From Microbacterium sp. cx-55 (GTDB taxonomy: Bacteria > Actinomycetota > Actinomycetes > Actinomycetales > Microbacteriaceae), in NCBI RefSeq assembly GCF_021117345.1, contig NZ_CP088261.1, positions 1,984,001 to 2,048,000 of the forward strand: 64,000 bases of DNA, read 5' to 3'. Below are positions 25,676 to 33,180 of the stretch, piece after piece. Position numbers and translations under genes: made by a program. Numbering within the stretch: position 1 is the first letter of the stretch; each line of letters starts with the position of its first letter. Under the pieces are notes generated by a model. The model saw only the letters and a list, made by a program, of their open reading frames with translations, was not told the origin of the DNA and did no database searches.

Positions 25676-26101
25676 TCACCGCAGCGCGGTCCGGCTCGTC
25701 GCGGTCGCTTGTAGGTCCACCCCCTGCGGCACGAACACCGAGACGAGCGGCGGATGCCAGACGCTCGACACCGTGACCCGAGCAGACACCCCGTCCGGAG
25801 TATCCGCGGCAACCAGCGCGGCATCCACGGAGGCGGATGCGAGAAGCGCCGCTGCCTGCTCCCGCACCCCCTCCGAGGTGAGCTCGGCGCGGGGCTGGCC
25901 GTCCTGCACCTCGAGCGTGAACCCGTCGGCGGCGGCGAGCGCGGCCGCATCCGCCGTTCCGTCGAGCCGCTTCTGCGCGAGATAGAGGTCGGTCGCGCAC
26001 ACGCAGACGAAGACCGCCGCCAACGCGAGCACGACGTAGCCGATCACGAGCGGCATGATCGTGCCGTCCTCGTCGGTCGTGAGCTCGCGCAGCCGAGTCA
26101 C
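25676..26101 (-). CDS. TadG-like pilus-assembly protein (short)
   Basis: 141 aa from GTG 26101, overlapping the previous gene's stop. An N-terminal pseudopilin-like segment (DEDGTIMPLVIGYVVLALAAVFVCVCA) is followed by QKRLDGTADAAALAAADG, the signature of the TadG/Rv3660c-type 'helicase/secretion neighbourhood' proteins in actinobacterial Tad loci. Last gene of the Tad operon; shorter than proteobacterial TadG. Confidence 0.75.
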   Translation of the reverse strand: MTRLRELTTDEDGTIMPLVIGYVVLALAAVFVCVCATDLYLAQKRLDGTADAAALAAADGFTLEVQDGQPRAELTSEGVREQAAALLASASVDAALVAADTPDGVSARVTVSSVWHPPLVSVFVPQGVDLQATATSRTALR

Positions 26102-26589
26102 GGCGCCGTCCCCCAGAACCTCGACACCTTCTGCACGGCCGATGCCTCCACCGACACCGCGGCGATCTGGTCGAGCCCGAAGATCGGCGGCATGAACGGC
26201 AGCTCGGCCCGCGTGCGCACCGTGACGACCAGCGTCGCGCCCGCCGTCGGGCACTCCCCGGCGCTGTCCGTGCACTCCCACGAGACATCGAGCTCGCCAG
26301 CATCGATGCCGTACTCCGACGCGACCGACGCGAGCACGAGTTCGGCGCGCTCAGCGGCATCCCCCGCATCCGTCGCCGTGGAAATCGCGCGCGCCGTGTG
26401 ACGCGCCGCGGCCTCGACGCCGAGAGTCTGACCCTGGATGGTGCCCAGCGCGAGCATGAGATAGATGATCGGCACGAGCAGCAGCACGCCGCCGACGATG
26501 AACTCGAGCGACGCCGAACCCTCGTCGTCGGCGAGCGCCGAACGCCATCCCCCGCGGCGAGAGTCAGTCGAAGGACTCGATCGGGGCAT
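26098..26589 (-). CDS. TadE-like minor pilin
   Basis: 163 aa with the TadE start DDEGSASLEFIVGGVLLLVPIIYLMLA (Glu at +5 after the Gly, as in class III prepilin sites) and an external domain with a C..C pair (WECTDSAGEC). Overlaps its upstream neighbour by 26 bp and the downstream TadG-like gene by 4 bp. Confidence 0.8.
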   Translation of the reverse strand: MPRSSPSTDSRRGGWRSALADDEGSASLEFIVGGVLLLVPIIYLMLALGTIQGQTLGVEAAARHTARAISTATDAGDAAERAELVLASVASEYGIDAGELDVSWECTDSAGECPTAGATLVVTVRTRAELPFMPPIFGLDQIAAVSVEASAVQKVSRFWGTAP

Positions 26590-26965
26590 GCGCCTGCACC
26601 TCCAACGCTCCGGGAAGGCCGAACAGACCCGCGAGCGGCAGCGTTGCCGTCACTGTGACCCGAACCGCCGGGTAGCCCGCTGTGGCGTCCTCCGCCATCC
26701 GCACATCTGCCGCGTAACCCGCCCCGATCGCGCGCTCGATCACCTCTCGAGTGCGATCCGCCCCCTCCGCGGCGCTCGTGTCGGCGAGGGCCGCGTGATA
26801 GGCACCCTCGACTGCGGCATCGTGCACGACGTTGCGCACATAGATGGCAAAGCCGAACTGCAAGATGGCGAGCGTCAGGACCGTGAGAAGCGCGCCGACC
26901 AGCACGAACTCGACCGGGGCGGAACCCCGCTCGTCCGCGCCGAGACCGCGCTTCTCCTCGGGCAT
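26564..26965 (-). CDS. TadE-like minor pilin
   Basis: 133 aa from ATG 26965. It carries ADERGSAPVEFVLVGALLTVLTLAILQFGFAIYVRN, the TadE prepilin-like segment, and a small external domain. An upstream GTG-type start at 27019 would run into the disrupted flp-like gene and is unlikely. Part of the Tad operon now separated from tadABC by prophage 1. Confidence 0.82.
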   Translation of the reverse strand: MPEEKRGLGADERGSAPVEFVLVGALLTVLTLAILQFGFAIYVRNVVHDAAVEGAYHAALADTSAAEGADRTREVIERAIGAGYAADVRMAEDATAGYPAVRVTVTATLPLAGLFGLPGALEVQAHAPIESFD

Positions 26966-26972
26966 GAGTCGG

Positions 26973-27086
26973 TCAGAGTCCGGAGACCCGCGAGATGGCC
27001 TGTTCGAACAGGCCCGCAAGTGCCGGACCGGCGACGGCCCAGATGACGACGACGAGCCCCGCCGTCATGAGCGTGATGAGCACCCA
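26973..27086 (-). pseudogene. 3' part of the Flp-like Tad gene, split by prophage 1
   Basis: The frame reads W-VLITLMTAGLVVVIW and so on to a TGA at 26973 and contains the membrane helix and a short tail (FEQAISRVSGL). Joined at the TGG codon to the 5' part at 45028-45129 it makes an intact 70-aa protein. On the lysogen side the fragment has an in-frame ATG at 27094 within phage DNA but no good ribosome site, so it is probably not made. Confidence 0.85.
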
Positions 27087-27110
27087 GGCAGACATAAGAT
27101 GCACACATGA
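27078..27110. other. attL of prophage 1
   Basis: Junction of bacterial GATGAGCAC with phage sequence around the core CCA (27084-27086). The phage side reads GGCAGACATAAGATGCACAC and leads straight into the integrase start codon. Confidence 0.8.
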
Positions 27111-28759
27111 CGAAGCGCGCAGCCATCTACGCACGTATCAGCAAGAAGGATACGAAGGTCGCGAAGGTTGAGAACCAGATAGCCACCTGTAAAGCCATCG
27201 CCAAGGCTGAGGGCTGGTCCGTGGACCCGGCGCACATCTTCGCGGATGACGGCATAGCGGCATCCGGCAAGGGCGCTGACGACACGACGCTAGAGAACCG
27301 CCCTCAGGCTAGAGCGCTTCTGGACCTCCTGAGGACCGGCGAAGTGGACTACCTCATTACCGTGGAGGGTGAGCGCCTGGCTCGCACCTACGGGGACGGC
27401 CTGAAGTTCATTGACGCATCCAGCCAGGGAAACGTGGTCTGGTACCTGGACGGTGACGGACTCCTGGACCCGTCCACCACTACCGGCGAAGACACAGCAG
27501 TCAGCATCTTTGCTTCTGGCCGTCGAGAAGGCCGGATTCGCTCAGCCCGTCAGAAGCGCCGCTACGACGCTGAGAGGGCTGTAGGACTCCCTCTGTGGGG
27601 CGTTCGCCCGTTCGGCTTCCAGGGGCGCGCCAAGCTGTCTCCTGAGGACGCTGAGCGTCTGGGCTGGGAGTGGGAGGAAGGCGCTCAGTACATCCCCGTT
27701 GAGCCGACAGAGGCGGCACACCTTCGGACGGCGATTATGAACGTCACCAGCGGCAAGGAGTCCATCTGGGGCGTGGCTACCCGCTGGACGAAGCAAGGTA
27801 TCAAGTCTCCGATGATGGGCAGGGTTCGCGAGGACCGCACGCGCCCAGGTGAGACGAAGATCACGCCGGATGTCTGGACAGCCGGGACCATCAAGCAACT
27901 TCTGATTCGTGAGCGCAACGCCGGAATCCTGATGCACAAGGGCGCAGAACTTCCCGTGTCCCGTATTGAACCGATCATCAGCCGGGAGGAGCGGGACAAC
28001 CTCATTGCCGCCATCGCCCAGAAGAACCTCCTGGCACCGCAGCGCAAGGGACCAAAGGAGAAGTACCTTCTCAGCGGCATCCTGGAATGCACGTGCGGCG
28101 AGAAGACGTACTCCACGCTGAGCTACACCCAGAGGAAGGGCAAGCCCCGGTACGTCTCCCACATCTACAAGTGCCGGGTTTCGCTCACCGACCGCGAGAA
28201 CAAGCACACGTCCATCAGCACCGCCATTGCTGACGCCTTCGTGACAGGGCTTATGTCTTCCATGTTGCAGAGTGGCGCTCTGAAGGCTCAGGACGACTCA
28301 GCCGTAGAGGAAGCCCTCAGTGAGCTTTCTGAGCACACACAGGAGCTTACAGAGCGCCTGGAGCACGTTTCCGGCATCCTCCGTGACTACAAGCAGAAGC
28401 TGATTCACGCCGACGCTCGCGCAGACCTGGCAGTCATTGAAGGCGAGTTGGAAGAGGCTAGCCAGAAGTGGAACACCCTCATGGCGCAGCGTGGTCAGGA
28501 TGGCGCGCTGGCTGAGTTCGTCAGCCGGTTCAAGGAGTTCTCTACAACCGAGATTCAGGAGCAGTTCGAGAACAACCCCGAGTCAAGCGAGAAGTACCGA
28601 ATCATGTTTGAGCATCACTGGAAGAACCACCCGTTGGAGAAGCGCCGAGACATCATCCGCGCCGCCATCCGCATCAGAATCAACCAGGGCGGTAGGGGTC
28701 ATGAGCGTCTTCAGTGGTACCCGCTAATCCAGTTGGAGGGTCAGGAACTGGTAACCTAG
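27107..28759 (+). CDS. int: Large serine recombinase (phage integrase)
   Basis: 550 aa. Resolvase domain with YARISKKD (nucleophile Ser12) and the conserved ERLART arginine motif; then a recombinase domain (residues about 150-300), a zinc-ribbon-like patch (LECTCGEK...YKC) and a long coiled coil (about 385-450). It catalyses integration between attP and attB and, with a directionality factor not identified here, excision. Its start codon lies inside the right arm of attP, so promoter and attP overlap. Confidence 0.95.
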   Translation: MTKRAAIYARISKKDTKVAKVENQIATCKAIAKAEGWSVDPAHIFADDGIAASGKGADDTTLENRPQARALLDLLRTGEVDYLITVEGERLARTYGDGLKFIDASSQGNVVWYLDGDGLLDPSTTTGEDTAVSIFASGRREGRIRSARQKRRYDAERAVGLPLWGVRPFGFQGRAKLSPEDAERLGWEWEEGAQYIPVEPTEAAHLRTAIMNVTSGKESIWGVATRWTKQGIKSPMMGRVREDRTRPGETKITPDVWTAGTIKQLLIRERNAGILMHKGAELPVSRIEPIISREERDNLIAAIAQKNLLAPQRKGPKEKYLLSGILECTCGEKTYSTLSYTQRKGKPRYVSHIYKCRVSLTDRENKHTSISTAIADAFVTGLMSSMLQSGALKAQDDSAVEEALSELSEHTQELTERLEHVSGILRDYKQKLIHADARADLAVIEGELEEASQKWNTLMAQRGQDGALAEFVSRFKEFSTTEIQEQFENNPESSEKYRIMFEHHWKNHPLEKRRDIIRAAIRIRINQGGRGHERLQWYPLIQLEGQELVT

Positions 28760-28814
28760 AAGAGTTGGAACCGGTGGTGGTACCGCTACAACTATCTCCT
28801 CTGGTAGGGAGAGA

Positions 28815-28863
28815 AGAAGACCTTCCTGGCTGGTCCTAGTAGCTCCCCAGGAAGGTCTTCTTT
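28815..28863. terminator. Terminator downstream of integrase
   Basis: AAGACCTTCCTGG (28817-28829) and CCAGGAAGGTCTT (28847-28859) form a 13-bp stem followed by CTTT on the plus strand and preceded by an A-rich run, so it could act in both directions. Confidence 0.85.
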
Positions 28864-28907
28864 GGTATACTGAGTATGGCTTACCAACCCATGAGGTAGA
28901 AGCTACC

Positions 28908-28952
28908 GCCCCTGTCATCTTGACTTCCCCTTGATGACAGGGGCTTCTTGTT
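28908..28952. terminator. Second terminator, strong hairpin plus T-tract
   Basis: GCCCCTGTCATC (28908-28919) pairs with GATGACAGGGGC (28933-28944), followed by TTCTTGTTT. From here to 29397 (about 450 bp) I see no gene, only the CGATAGTA motif at 29023 and the hairpin at 29308. Confidence 0.85.
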
Positions 28953-29307
28953 TACTCATGTCAACACAGAAGACTCTCAGCATAAAGGTGACCTTTAGGC
29001 CAGCATGGGGAAGACAGAAGTGCGATAGTAGATGTTGAGGTCATTTCGATGGCCTGTAGGCGAGGGAAGCGCTGACAGAGGTCCAGCTTCCCAGAGGCCC
29101 CAGTTGAGTAGATGAAGACATCCTCCTGTGGTCCTTCTAGCTCCTACACCCTAACCAGTGAGCTTCCCGCATAACGGTCATGAGCGGGACATGGCAGCCA
29201 CCTTCTAGGCGACTTCGAATAAGTCTGTTGGTGCCGATACATCGCGCTCTACCTCTTGGTAAGCGCTACTTGTGTTGGGCGAACAGTGATATGGCGCAAA
29301 CGATGTT

Positions 29308-29363
29308 CACGGGTTCTTTGGGGTAGGGGTCAGAGCAAGACCCTCACTCTGATAACACCCGTG
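29308..29363 (+). other. Long-range hairpin upstream of the first early gene
   Basis: CACGGGT (29308-29314) pairs with ACCCGTG (29357-29363) and encloses a second possible stem TCAGAG/CTCTGA. It sits 35 bp before the 39-aa gene and might be a 5'-leader structure. Confidence 0.35.
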
Positions 29364-29397
29364 GAAGAACTGACTATCCAGGGAAGGGATAGAACCA

Positions 29398-29517
29398 ATG
29401 ACAGGTACAGAGCTACTTCAGAAGTGGGATGACCAGAACACCAGGGCACTAGCGAAGCTAGAGGTTCTGGAATCACTGGCAGATCACATCATCAGCCGTC
29501 TGGAAGGAAAAGATTGA
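29398..29517 (+). CDS. Small phage protein, 39 aa
   Basis: ATG 29398 with GGAAGGG nine bases upstream encodes a charged, apparently helical peptide starting MTGTELLQKWDDQNTRALAK. The stop overlaps the next start (TGATG), a pattern repeated through the prophage early region. No family recognised. Confidence 0.6.
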   Translation: MTGTELLQKWDDQNTRALAKLEVLESLADHIISRLEGKD

Positions 29518-29696
29518 TGAAGACCGAGCAGAACAGCACGGATAAGTACTGGAGAACAGTCATGGCCCTGATTCAAGCCGGTGACCATGACGGGGCAGAT
29601 AAGGTCATCGACCACCTGGAGAACGATCTTGGAATCTTCCTCACGACCAAGCCCAACAAGAATTTTCCTCTGAGCGTTGGTCAGACGGGTTCCTGA
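29517..29696 (+). CDS. Small phage protein, 59 aa
   Basis: From ATG 29517, coupled to the preceding 39-aa gene. Charged helix region (WRTVMALIQAGDHDGADKVIDHLEN). An AACAAGAATTT site (29655-29665) lies in its 3' end. Function unknown. Confidence 0.6.
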   Translation: MKTEQNSTDKYWRTVMALIQAGDHDGADKVIDHLENDLGIFLTTKPNKNFPLSVGQTGS

Positions 29697-29746
29697 GGCG
29701 TAGAACAGTATGAGGGGTACTTTCCTCTCACTACCTGATTGGACAC

Positions 29747-29995
29747 ATGATGTTGAAGTTGACCCCCGAGATGGAAGCCGAGTACGCGACGTTCTGGGAT
29801 GGCCTGGGTATCCGCGTAGCGGACACGGGCAAGACCGGTATCGAGTTGCGGGACAAGACGAACGAGAATCTTGTTCTGGCCTTCCTCCCCCGGTCTCTCT
29901 ACGAGTACCTGACCATGAACCTCATCCAGACCTACCAGGATGATGAGCCTGACTTCATCCGGGAATCCATCTTCCAGGAAGGCAAGCTGAGCTAG
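29747..29995 (+). CDS. Hypothetical phage protein, 82 aa
   Basis: Two adjacent ATGs (29747, 29750). Acidic, with LKLTPEMEAEYATFWDGLGI and a helix LYEYLTMNLIQTYQDDEPDF. No domain recognised. Followed directly by a terminator. Confidence 0.6.
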   Translation: MMLKLTPEMEAEYATFWDGLGIRVADTGKTGIELRDKTNENLVLAFLPRSLYEYLTMNLIQTYQDDEPDFIRESIFQEGKLS

Positions 29996-30005
29996 CCCCC
30001 CGTAA

Positions 30006-30052
30006 AACAAGAAATGGCCCTTCGTCTTCATTGACGGGGGGCCTTTCTTGTT
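30006..30052. terminator. Bidirectional terminator
   Basis: AACAAGAAA-T-GGCCC at the left pairs with GGGCC-TTTCTTGTT at the right around a 20-base loop. The A and T tracts give a U-run on either strand. Confidence 0.8.
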
Positions 30053-30166
30053 GGTTGACATGAGTCCCCATGGAGGCATCGGCCCAGCGAACGATAGTAG
30101 AGGTAGGGCATATTTCGTCCTATTTCGCACTATATCGACACAGCCCATGAGGCGCTGGAGAAGACC

Positions 30167-30613
30167 ATGATCCGTGAAGCTAAGCGAGTAGGCAACCTGA
30201 CCATCTTGGTTCCTATGGACACGAAGCACAGACGAGTGCTCACCGTCTGTGATTGCGGGAACATGAGCGTCAAGCTCAGCGCGAATCTGATTCCGCGTGG
30301 AAGCACGAAGGACTGTGGTCAGCACAGCCTCAGGGCCGTCCGTAAGCGCCTTGGCAAGCCAATGATCTACAACTCTTGGCATCGCAAGCTGAGGCAGCTA
30401 CGCGGAAGCGCGTCTGACTACTCCTGTGTCCAGGAGGGCTGTGACAAGACCGGCACCGGCTGGAGCTACCAGGGCGGCTGTGAAGACGAGGTACAGGGCT
30501 ACCACAACGGTTTCCTTCTCCCCTACTGCCAGCACGAAGAGCACTACAGCAGCCGGTGCACCACCCATCACCGCGAGTACGACCACGCCCTACGAGGAGC
30601 AGCCGATGTCTAA
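30167..30613 (+). CDS. Cys/His-rich phage protein, possibly HNH-like
   Basis: 148 aa. The N-terminal half has CDCGNMSVKLSANLIPRGSTKDCG, a zinc-ribbon pattern similar to the C-terminus of the protein at 30991. The second half has CVQEGCDKTG, YCQHEEHYSSRCTTHHREYD, Cys/His pairs spaced as in minimal HNH or zinc-binding modules. Nuclease function is not certain. Confidence 0.5.
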   Translation: MIREAKRVGNLTILVPMDTKHRRVLTVCDCGNMSVKLSANLIPRGSTKDCGQHSLRAVRKRLGKPMIYNSWHRKLRQLRGSASDYSCVQEGCDKTGTGWSYQGGCEDEVQGYHNGFLLPYCQHEEHYSSRCTTHHREYDHALRGAADV

Positions 30614-30851
30614 GCGCACGGTCACCCTGACCGATGGCAAGGGCCACCAGCACCCTGTCAACCGAGAAGACCTAGAAGAGGTTGTGCGTCGATACATGGC
30701 TACCCAGTACCTACTCCATGACGGGGAAGACCCCGCATCCGTGACTTCCGAGCAGCTAGACCGCGTGGCTCAGTCATTCACCCCTCAGGAGGTCAGCGCG
30801 GTCATCAGACGCCTTCAGGAGACCGGTGACGTGACGGTGAGCTTCCAGTGA
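30606..30851 (+). CDS. Hypothetical phage protein, 81 aa
   Basis: From ATG 30606, overlapping the previous gene by 8 bp. Sequence TVTLTDGKGHQHPVNREDLE followed by acidic helices; function unknown. Confidence 0.6.
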   Translation: MSKRTVTLTDGKGHQHPVNREDLEEVVRRYMATQYLLHDGEDPASVTSEQLDRVAQSFTPQEVSAVIRRLQETGDVTVSFQ

Positions 30852-30991
30852 ACGACGACTACCTACTAGCAGACAGCATCCGCTATACCCGCGCTCAGGT
30901 GGACATCCTCGCGTGGCAGATGGAGCGAGACCAGGACGCGTTCAACTATCCCCGCCGACTCCCAGCAGAAGCCCCGCGTCTGGAGGACTGA
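30848..30991 (+). CDS. Small phage protein, 47 aa
   Basis: GTG 30848 overlaps the previous stop (GTGA). Acidic and aromatic (DDYLLADSIRYTRAQVDILA). Its stop overlaps the next ATG (TGATG). No family recognised. Confidence 0.5.
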   Translation: MNDDYLLADSIRYTRAQVDILAWQMERDQDAFNYPRRLPAEAPRLED

Positions 30992-31608
30992 TGCCAAAGG
31001 GAATTCCTATCGAGAACCCCCAACTGTGCTCCGTAGACGGGTGTGAGCGCTTCGAACTATCTCGGGGGCTGTGCTCCAAGCATTACCAGCGCTTCTATCG
31101 ACACGGCTCCACAGATATGCCGACCAGGAAGAAGGCCGCACCTACGCCTTGTTCGGTGGACGGCTGTGGGCGGGACGCCAAGGCACGTGGCCTGTGCGAC
31201 ATGCACTACAAGCGCCTCATGCGCTTTGGCAGCACGTCCCTACCGCGCCGAGCTAAGAAGACACCCCTAGCCAAGCCTGTCCTTCAGAAGGCAGCGCCGA
31301 AGCCCCGCGTGAAGAAGCCCCGCGGCAAGAAGCCCGCAGTTCGAAAGGCACCCGTAGAACGGGCTGTACGCCCTCCTAAGCCTGTCAATGAGTACAAGGC
31401 AAAGAAGGGCCAACGGATTAAGAGCTTGACCGTTCTAGGCCAGGCAGAGCCATTCAAGAACAAGGCTGGTGTGGAGCACCCCCAGTGGCGCGTTCAGTGC
31501 ATCTGTGGCAAGGAGCTAATCCGAATCGCTCAGTTCGTCCAGCGGGGTCAGGTCTCTAGCTGTGGATGCCAGACGGTCCCCTCCAGAACCTGGAACGAGA
31601 CGCTATGA
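30991..31608 (+). CDS. Phage zinc-finger protein with two tandem Cys/His repeats
   Basis: 205 aa. Two near-identical units, CSVDGCERFELSRGLCSKHY and CSVDGCGRDAKARGLCDMHY, each a CxxxxC...CxxxH zinc motif, then a Lys/Pro-rich linker of about 50 residues and a C-terminal module with CICGKELIR and SSCGCQT. Probably binds nucleic acid. Overlaps the HNH gene (ATGA), so it may act with it. Confidence 0.65.
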   Translation: MPKGIPIENPQLCSVDGCERFELSRGLCSKHYQRFYRHGSTDMPTRKKAAPTPCSVDGCGRDAKARGLCDMHYKRLMRFGSTSLPRRAKKTPLAKPVLQKAAPKPRVKKPRGKKPAVRKAPVERAVRPPKPVNEYKAKKGQRIKSLTVLGQAEPFKNKAGVEHPQWRVQCICGKELIRIAQFVQRGQVSSCGCQTVPSRTWNETL

Positions 31609-31868
31609 GTAAGTACTCATCAACCAGCAGAGCCTTCCAGAAAACAAGAATTTACGTCCTTAACCGGGACGCTTGGACCTGTCAGCACTGTGGCAAGCCC
31701 CTAGATGAATCGAACGCTCAGGCAGACCACCTGACACCTAAGAGCAAGGGCGGCACAGACGACGCCTGGAACCTTGTGGCCTCATGCGACAAGTGCAACA
31801 ACGACAAGTCAGACAAGGAACTGGTCCGTCAGAACTGGTGGAACACAGACTGGCTCGCTCACCTGTGA
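31605..31868 (+). CDS. HNH endonuclease (packaging-type)
   Basis: 87 aa with CQHCGKPLDESNAQADHLTPKSKGG and LVASCDKCNNDKSD: the two CxxC zinc pairs, the HNH histidine (ADH) and Asn/His positions. In HK97-like phages an HNH protein near cos assists terminase cutting. Here it lies 0.7 kb before the cos-like site; prophage 2 has one directly before its site. Confidence 0.85.
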   Translation: MSKYSSTSRAFQKTRIYVLNRDAWTCQHCGKPLDESNAQADHLTPKSKGGTDDAWNLVASCDKCNNDKSDKELVRQNWWNTDWLAHL

Positions 31869-31888
31869 GCCAAGAGGGAGAAGAAGAA

Positions 31889-32128
31889 ATGAATGTAACG
31901 AAGGTACGCATCCTCATCACGACAGATGAAGGGGATTACGCCATGACCGCCAGCACTCACACCCTGGCTCAGAGCGAAGACGGCAAGACCGCTATCACCG
32001 CAGAGGGAACAGAACTGGAGTTCCTGCACGCGCCGGGACGACTTGCCGGAAACTTCACGTGGGACATCTCCCGAGGCGTTGACTTGAACTGGATTGAGCC
32101 TGACCTAAACACCCGCGAGGAGAACTGA
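31889..32128 (+). CDS. Hypothetical phage protein, 79 aa
   Basis: ATG 31889 follows GAGGGAGAAGAAGAA. Beta-rich look (VTKVRILITTDEGDYAMTAS). Coupled to the next gene (TGATG). Function unknown. Confidence 0.6.
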   Translation: MNVTKVRILITTDEGDYAMTASTHTLAQSEDGKTAITAEGTELEFLHAPGRLAGNFTWDISRGVDLNWIEPDLNTREEN

Positions 32129-32334
32129 TGTACACCTACCGTGTAACTTCAACAGCCCCCCTCTTCATTCTGAAGAACGGCGGGGGGTATGTCGTCACTC
32201 ACGAATACCCCGCCCCCGATGAAACCCCCCACCTAGAGGTAGGTGACACAGATGGATTCAGCCGTGCCAATGGACATCAGGAAGATACCCACCTGACCCG
32301 CCTACCCGACGAGCAGGAAGAACCAGAGTCATGA
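32128..32334 (+). CDS. Hypothetical phage protein, 68 aa
   Basis: Starts inside the previous stop. Begins MYTYRVTSTAPLFILKNGGG and ends acidic. Overlaps the next ORF by 4 bp. Function unknown. Confidence 0.55.
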   Translation: MYTYRVTSTAPLFILKNGGGYVVTHEYPAPDETPHLEVGDTDGFSRANGHQEDTHLTRLPDEQEEPES

Positions 32335-32534
32335 GTATCCCAACACCCAAGCAGTTGCATCAGCGACTCAGCCCTATCCCAACAGCAGCCACCCTATGGG
32401 ACCAGGCCACCCGGTACCTGGCTACCCTGCCTGGCTCACCATCACCAATGATCTTGACTCACAAAGGTCAAAGCTATCTGGCGATCCCAGTTGACCTTGA
32501 TTCACTTCCAAACGACCATCACGACGCAGCATGA
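32331..32534 (+). CDS. Hypothetical phage protein, 67 aa
   Basis: Sequence SIPTPKQLHQRLSPIPTAAT and LTHKGQSYLAIPVDLDSLPN. Last coding gene before the cos-like region. A 36-codon frame (32531-32641) continues from its overlapping ATGA through the cos-like motif and is probably not a real gene. Confidence 0.55.
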   Translation: MSIPTPKQLHQRLSPIPTAATLWDQATRYLATLPGSPSPMILTHKGQSYLAIPVDLDSLPNDHHDAA

Positions 32535-32570
32535 CGAAAACGAAGCCATCGGGGTCCGTCATCACTTCCG

Positions 32571-32620
32571 TTTTTCTGACAGACCCACGGAAGACCCCGC
32601 CCCCAGCCTTCCTTTTCACG
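32571..32620. other. Candidate cos (packaging) site of prophage 1
   Basis: TTTTTCTGA (32571-32579), ACCCCGCCCCCA (32594-32605) and TTTTCACG (32613-32620) recur in the same order and near-equal spacing in prophage 2 (55020-55070), each time just before the terminase small-subunit-like gene. Position and conservation point to cos; the cut positions are not known. Confidence 0.6.
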
Positions 32621-32648
32621 CAGCAGGTTGAAAACATTTGAGGTTCCC

Positions 32649-32900
32649 ATGCCATTCAGACGCATCACCTTCCTAACCGCCGTCAATAGGTTCCGTTCCA
32701 GTGCAGATAGCTGGACAACCGATGATGACTACCCCGCCTGGGTGGCTCTTGACGCCATGGCACGCCAGCTAGACGAGCGGATTACCCCTGCCTTGGTGGC
32801 TCAGTTCGGTCTTGTCTACCGAAATCTTCTTTCCCGTAAGCCAACAGGCGTGGAAGAGGAAGACGAGCTTTCTCAGGCTCTCCGGGAAGCCGGTGAGTGA
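32649..32900 (+). CDS. Terminase small subunit-like protein
   Basis: 83 aa from ATG 32649. It shares ITPALVAQFGLVYRNL with the gene at 55107 in prophage 2 (LSPALVAQFGLTYRNL), and both lie right after the cos-like motif. It may recognise cos and recruit the large subunit. Assignment rests on position and the shared motif; no HTH is obvious. Confidence 0.6.
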   Translation: MPFRRITFLTAVNRFRSSADSWTTDDDYPAWVALDAMARQLDERITPALVAQFGLVYRNLLSRKPTGVEEEDELSQALREAGE

Positions 32901-33034
32901 TGAGCACATGCAGTGTCACCGACCCACACGCCCGACACCACTACTGGGTGTCTCCACCTGACTGGCCCGACGACCAGACGACCCCGGCCACGCTCGCCCT
33001 GTGCGACGGCATCGAGCGAGAGGACGAATCATGA
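32900..33034 (+). CDS. Small phage protein, 44 aa
   Basis: ATG 32900 overlaps the previous stop (TGATG). Contains HARHHYWVSPPDWPDDQTTP. Coupled to the next ORF (ATGA). No family recognised. Confidence 0.45.
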   Translation: MSTCSVTDPHARHHYWVSPPDWPDDQTTPATLALCDGIEREDES

Positions 33035-33180
33035 TCTTCGACTGGATCAAGAGGCGGGCAGCCACCAAGCCCTCAGTGCTCAACAACACAGCCGCCGAGG
33101 TCATCCGTGTCGTGGAAGAGGAATGGCAGAAGCGCCAGAGCAGCCGACCACCTAAGGCTGGTGAAGACCGTGAAGTCTGA
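33031..33180 (+). CDS. Small phage protein, 49 aa
   Basis: Starts MIFDWIKRRAATKPSVLNNT, with a basic and an acidic helix. It overlaps the terminase start by 20 bp. No family recognised. Confidence 0.45.
   Translation: MIFDWIKRRAATKPSVLNNTAAEVIRVVEEEWQKRQSSRPPKAGEDREV

Noticed and set aside
28724..28918. 64-codon minus-strand frame after the integrase
   Set aside because: It reads straight through two terminator hairpins and lacks a start signal.
32531..32641. 36-codon ORF, and its counterpart at 55009-55110, running through the cos-like motif
   Set aside because: Both start with an overlapping ATGA, but the encoded peptides are unrelated and Pro/Phe-rich because of the DNA motif; conservation is at the DNA level.
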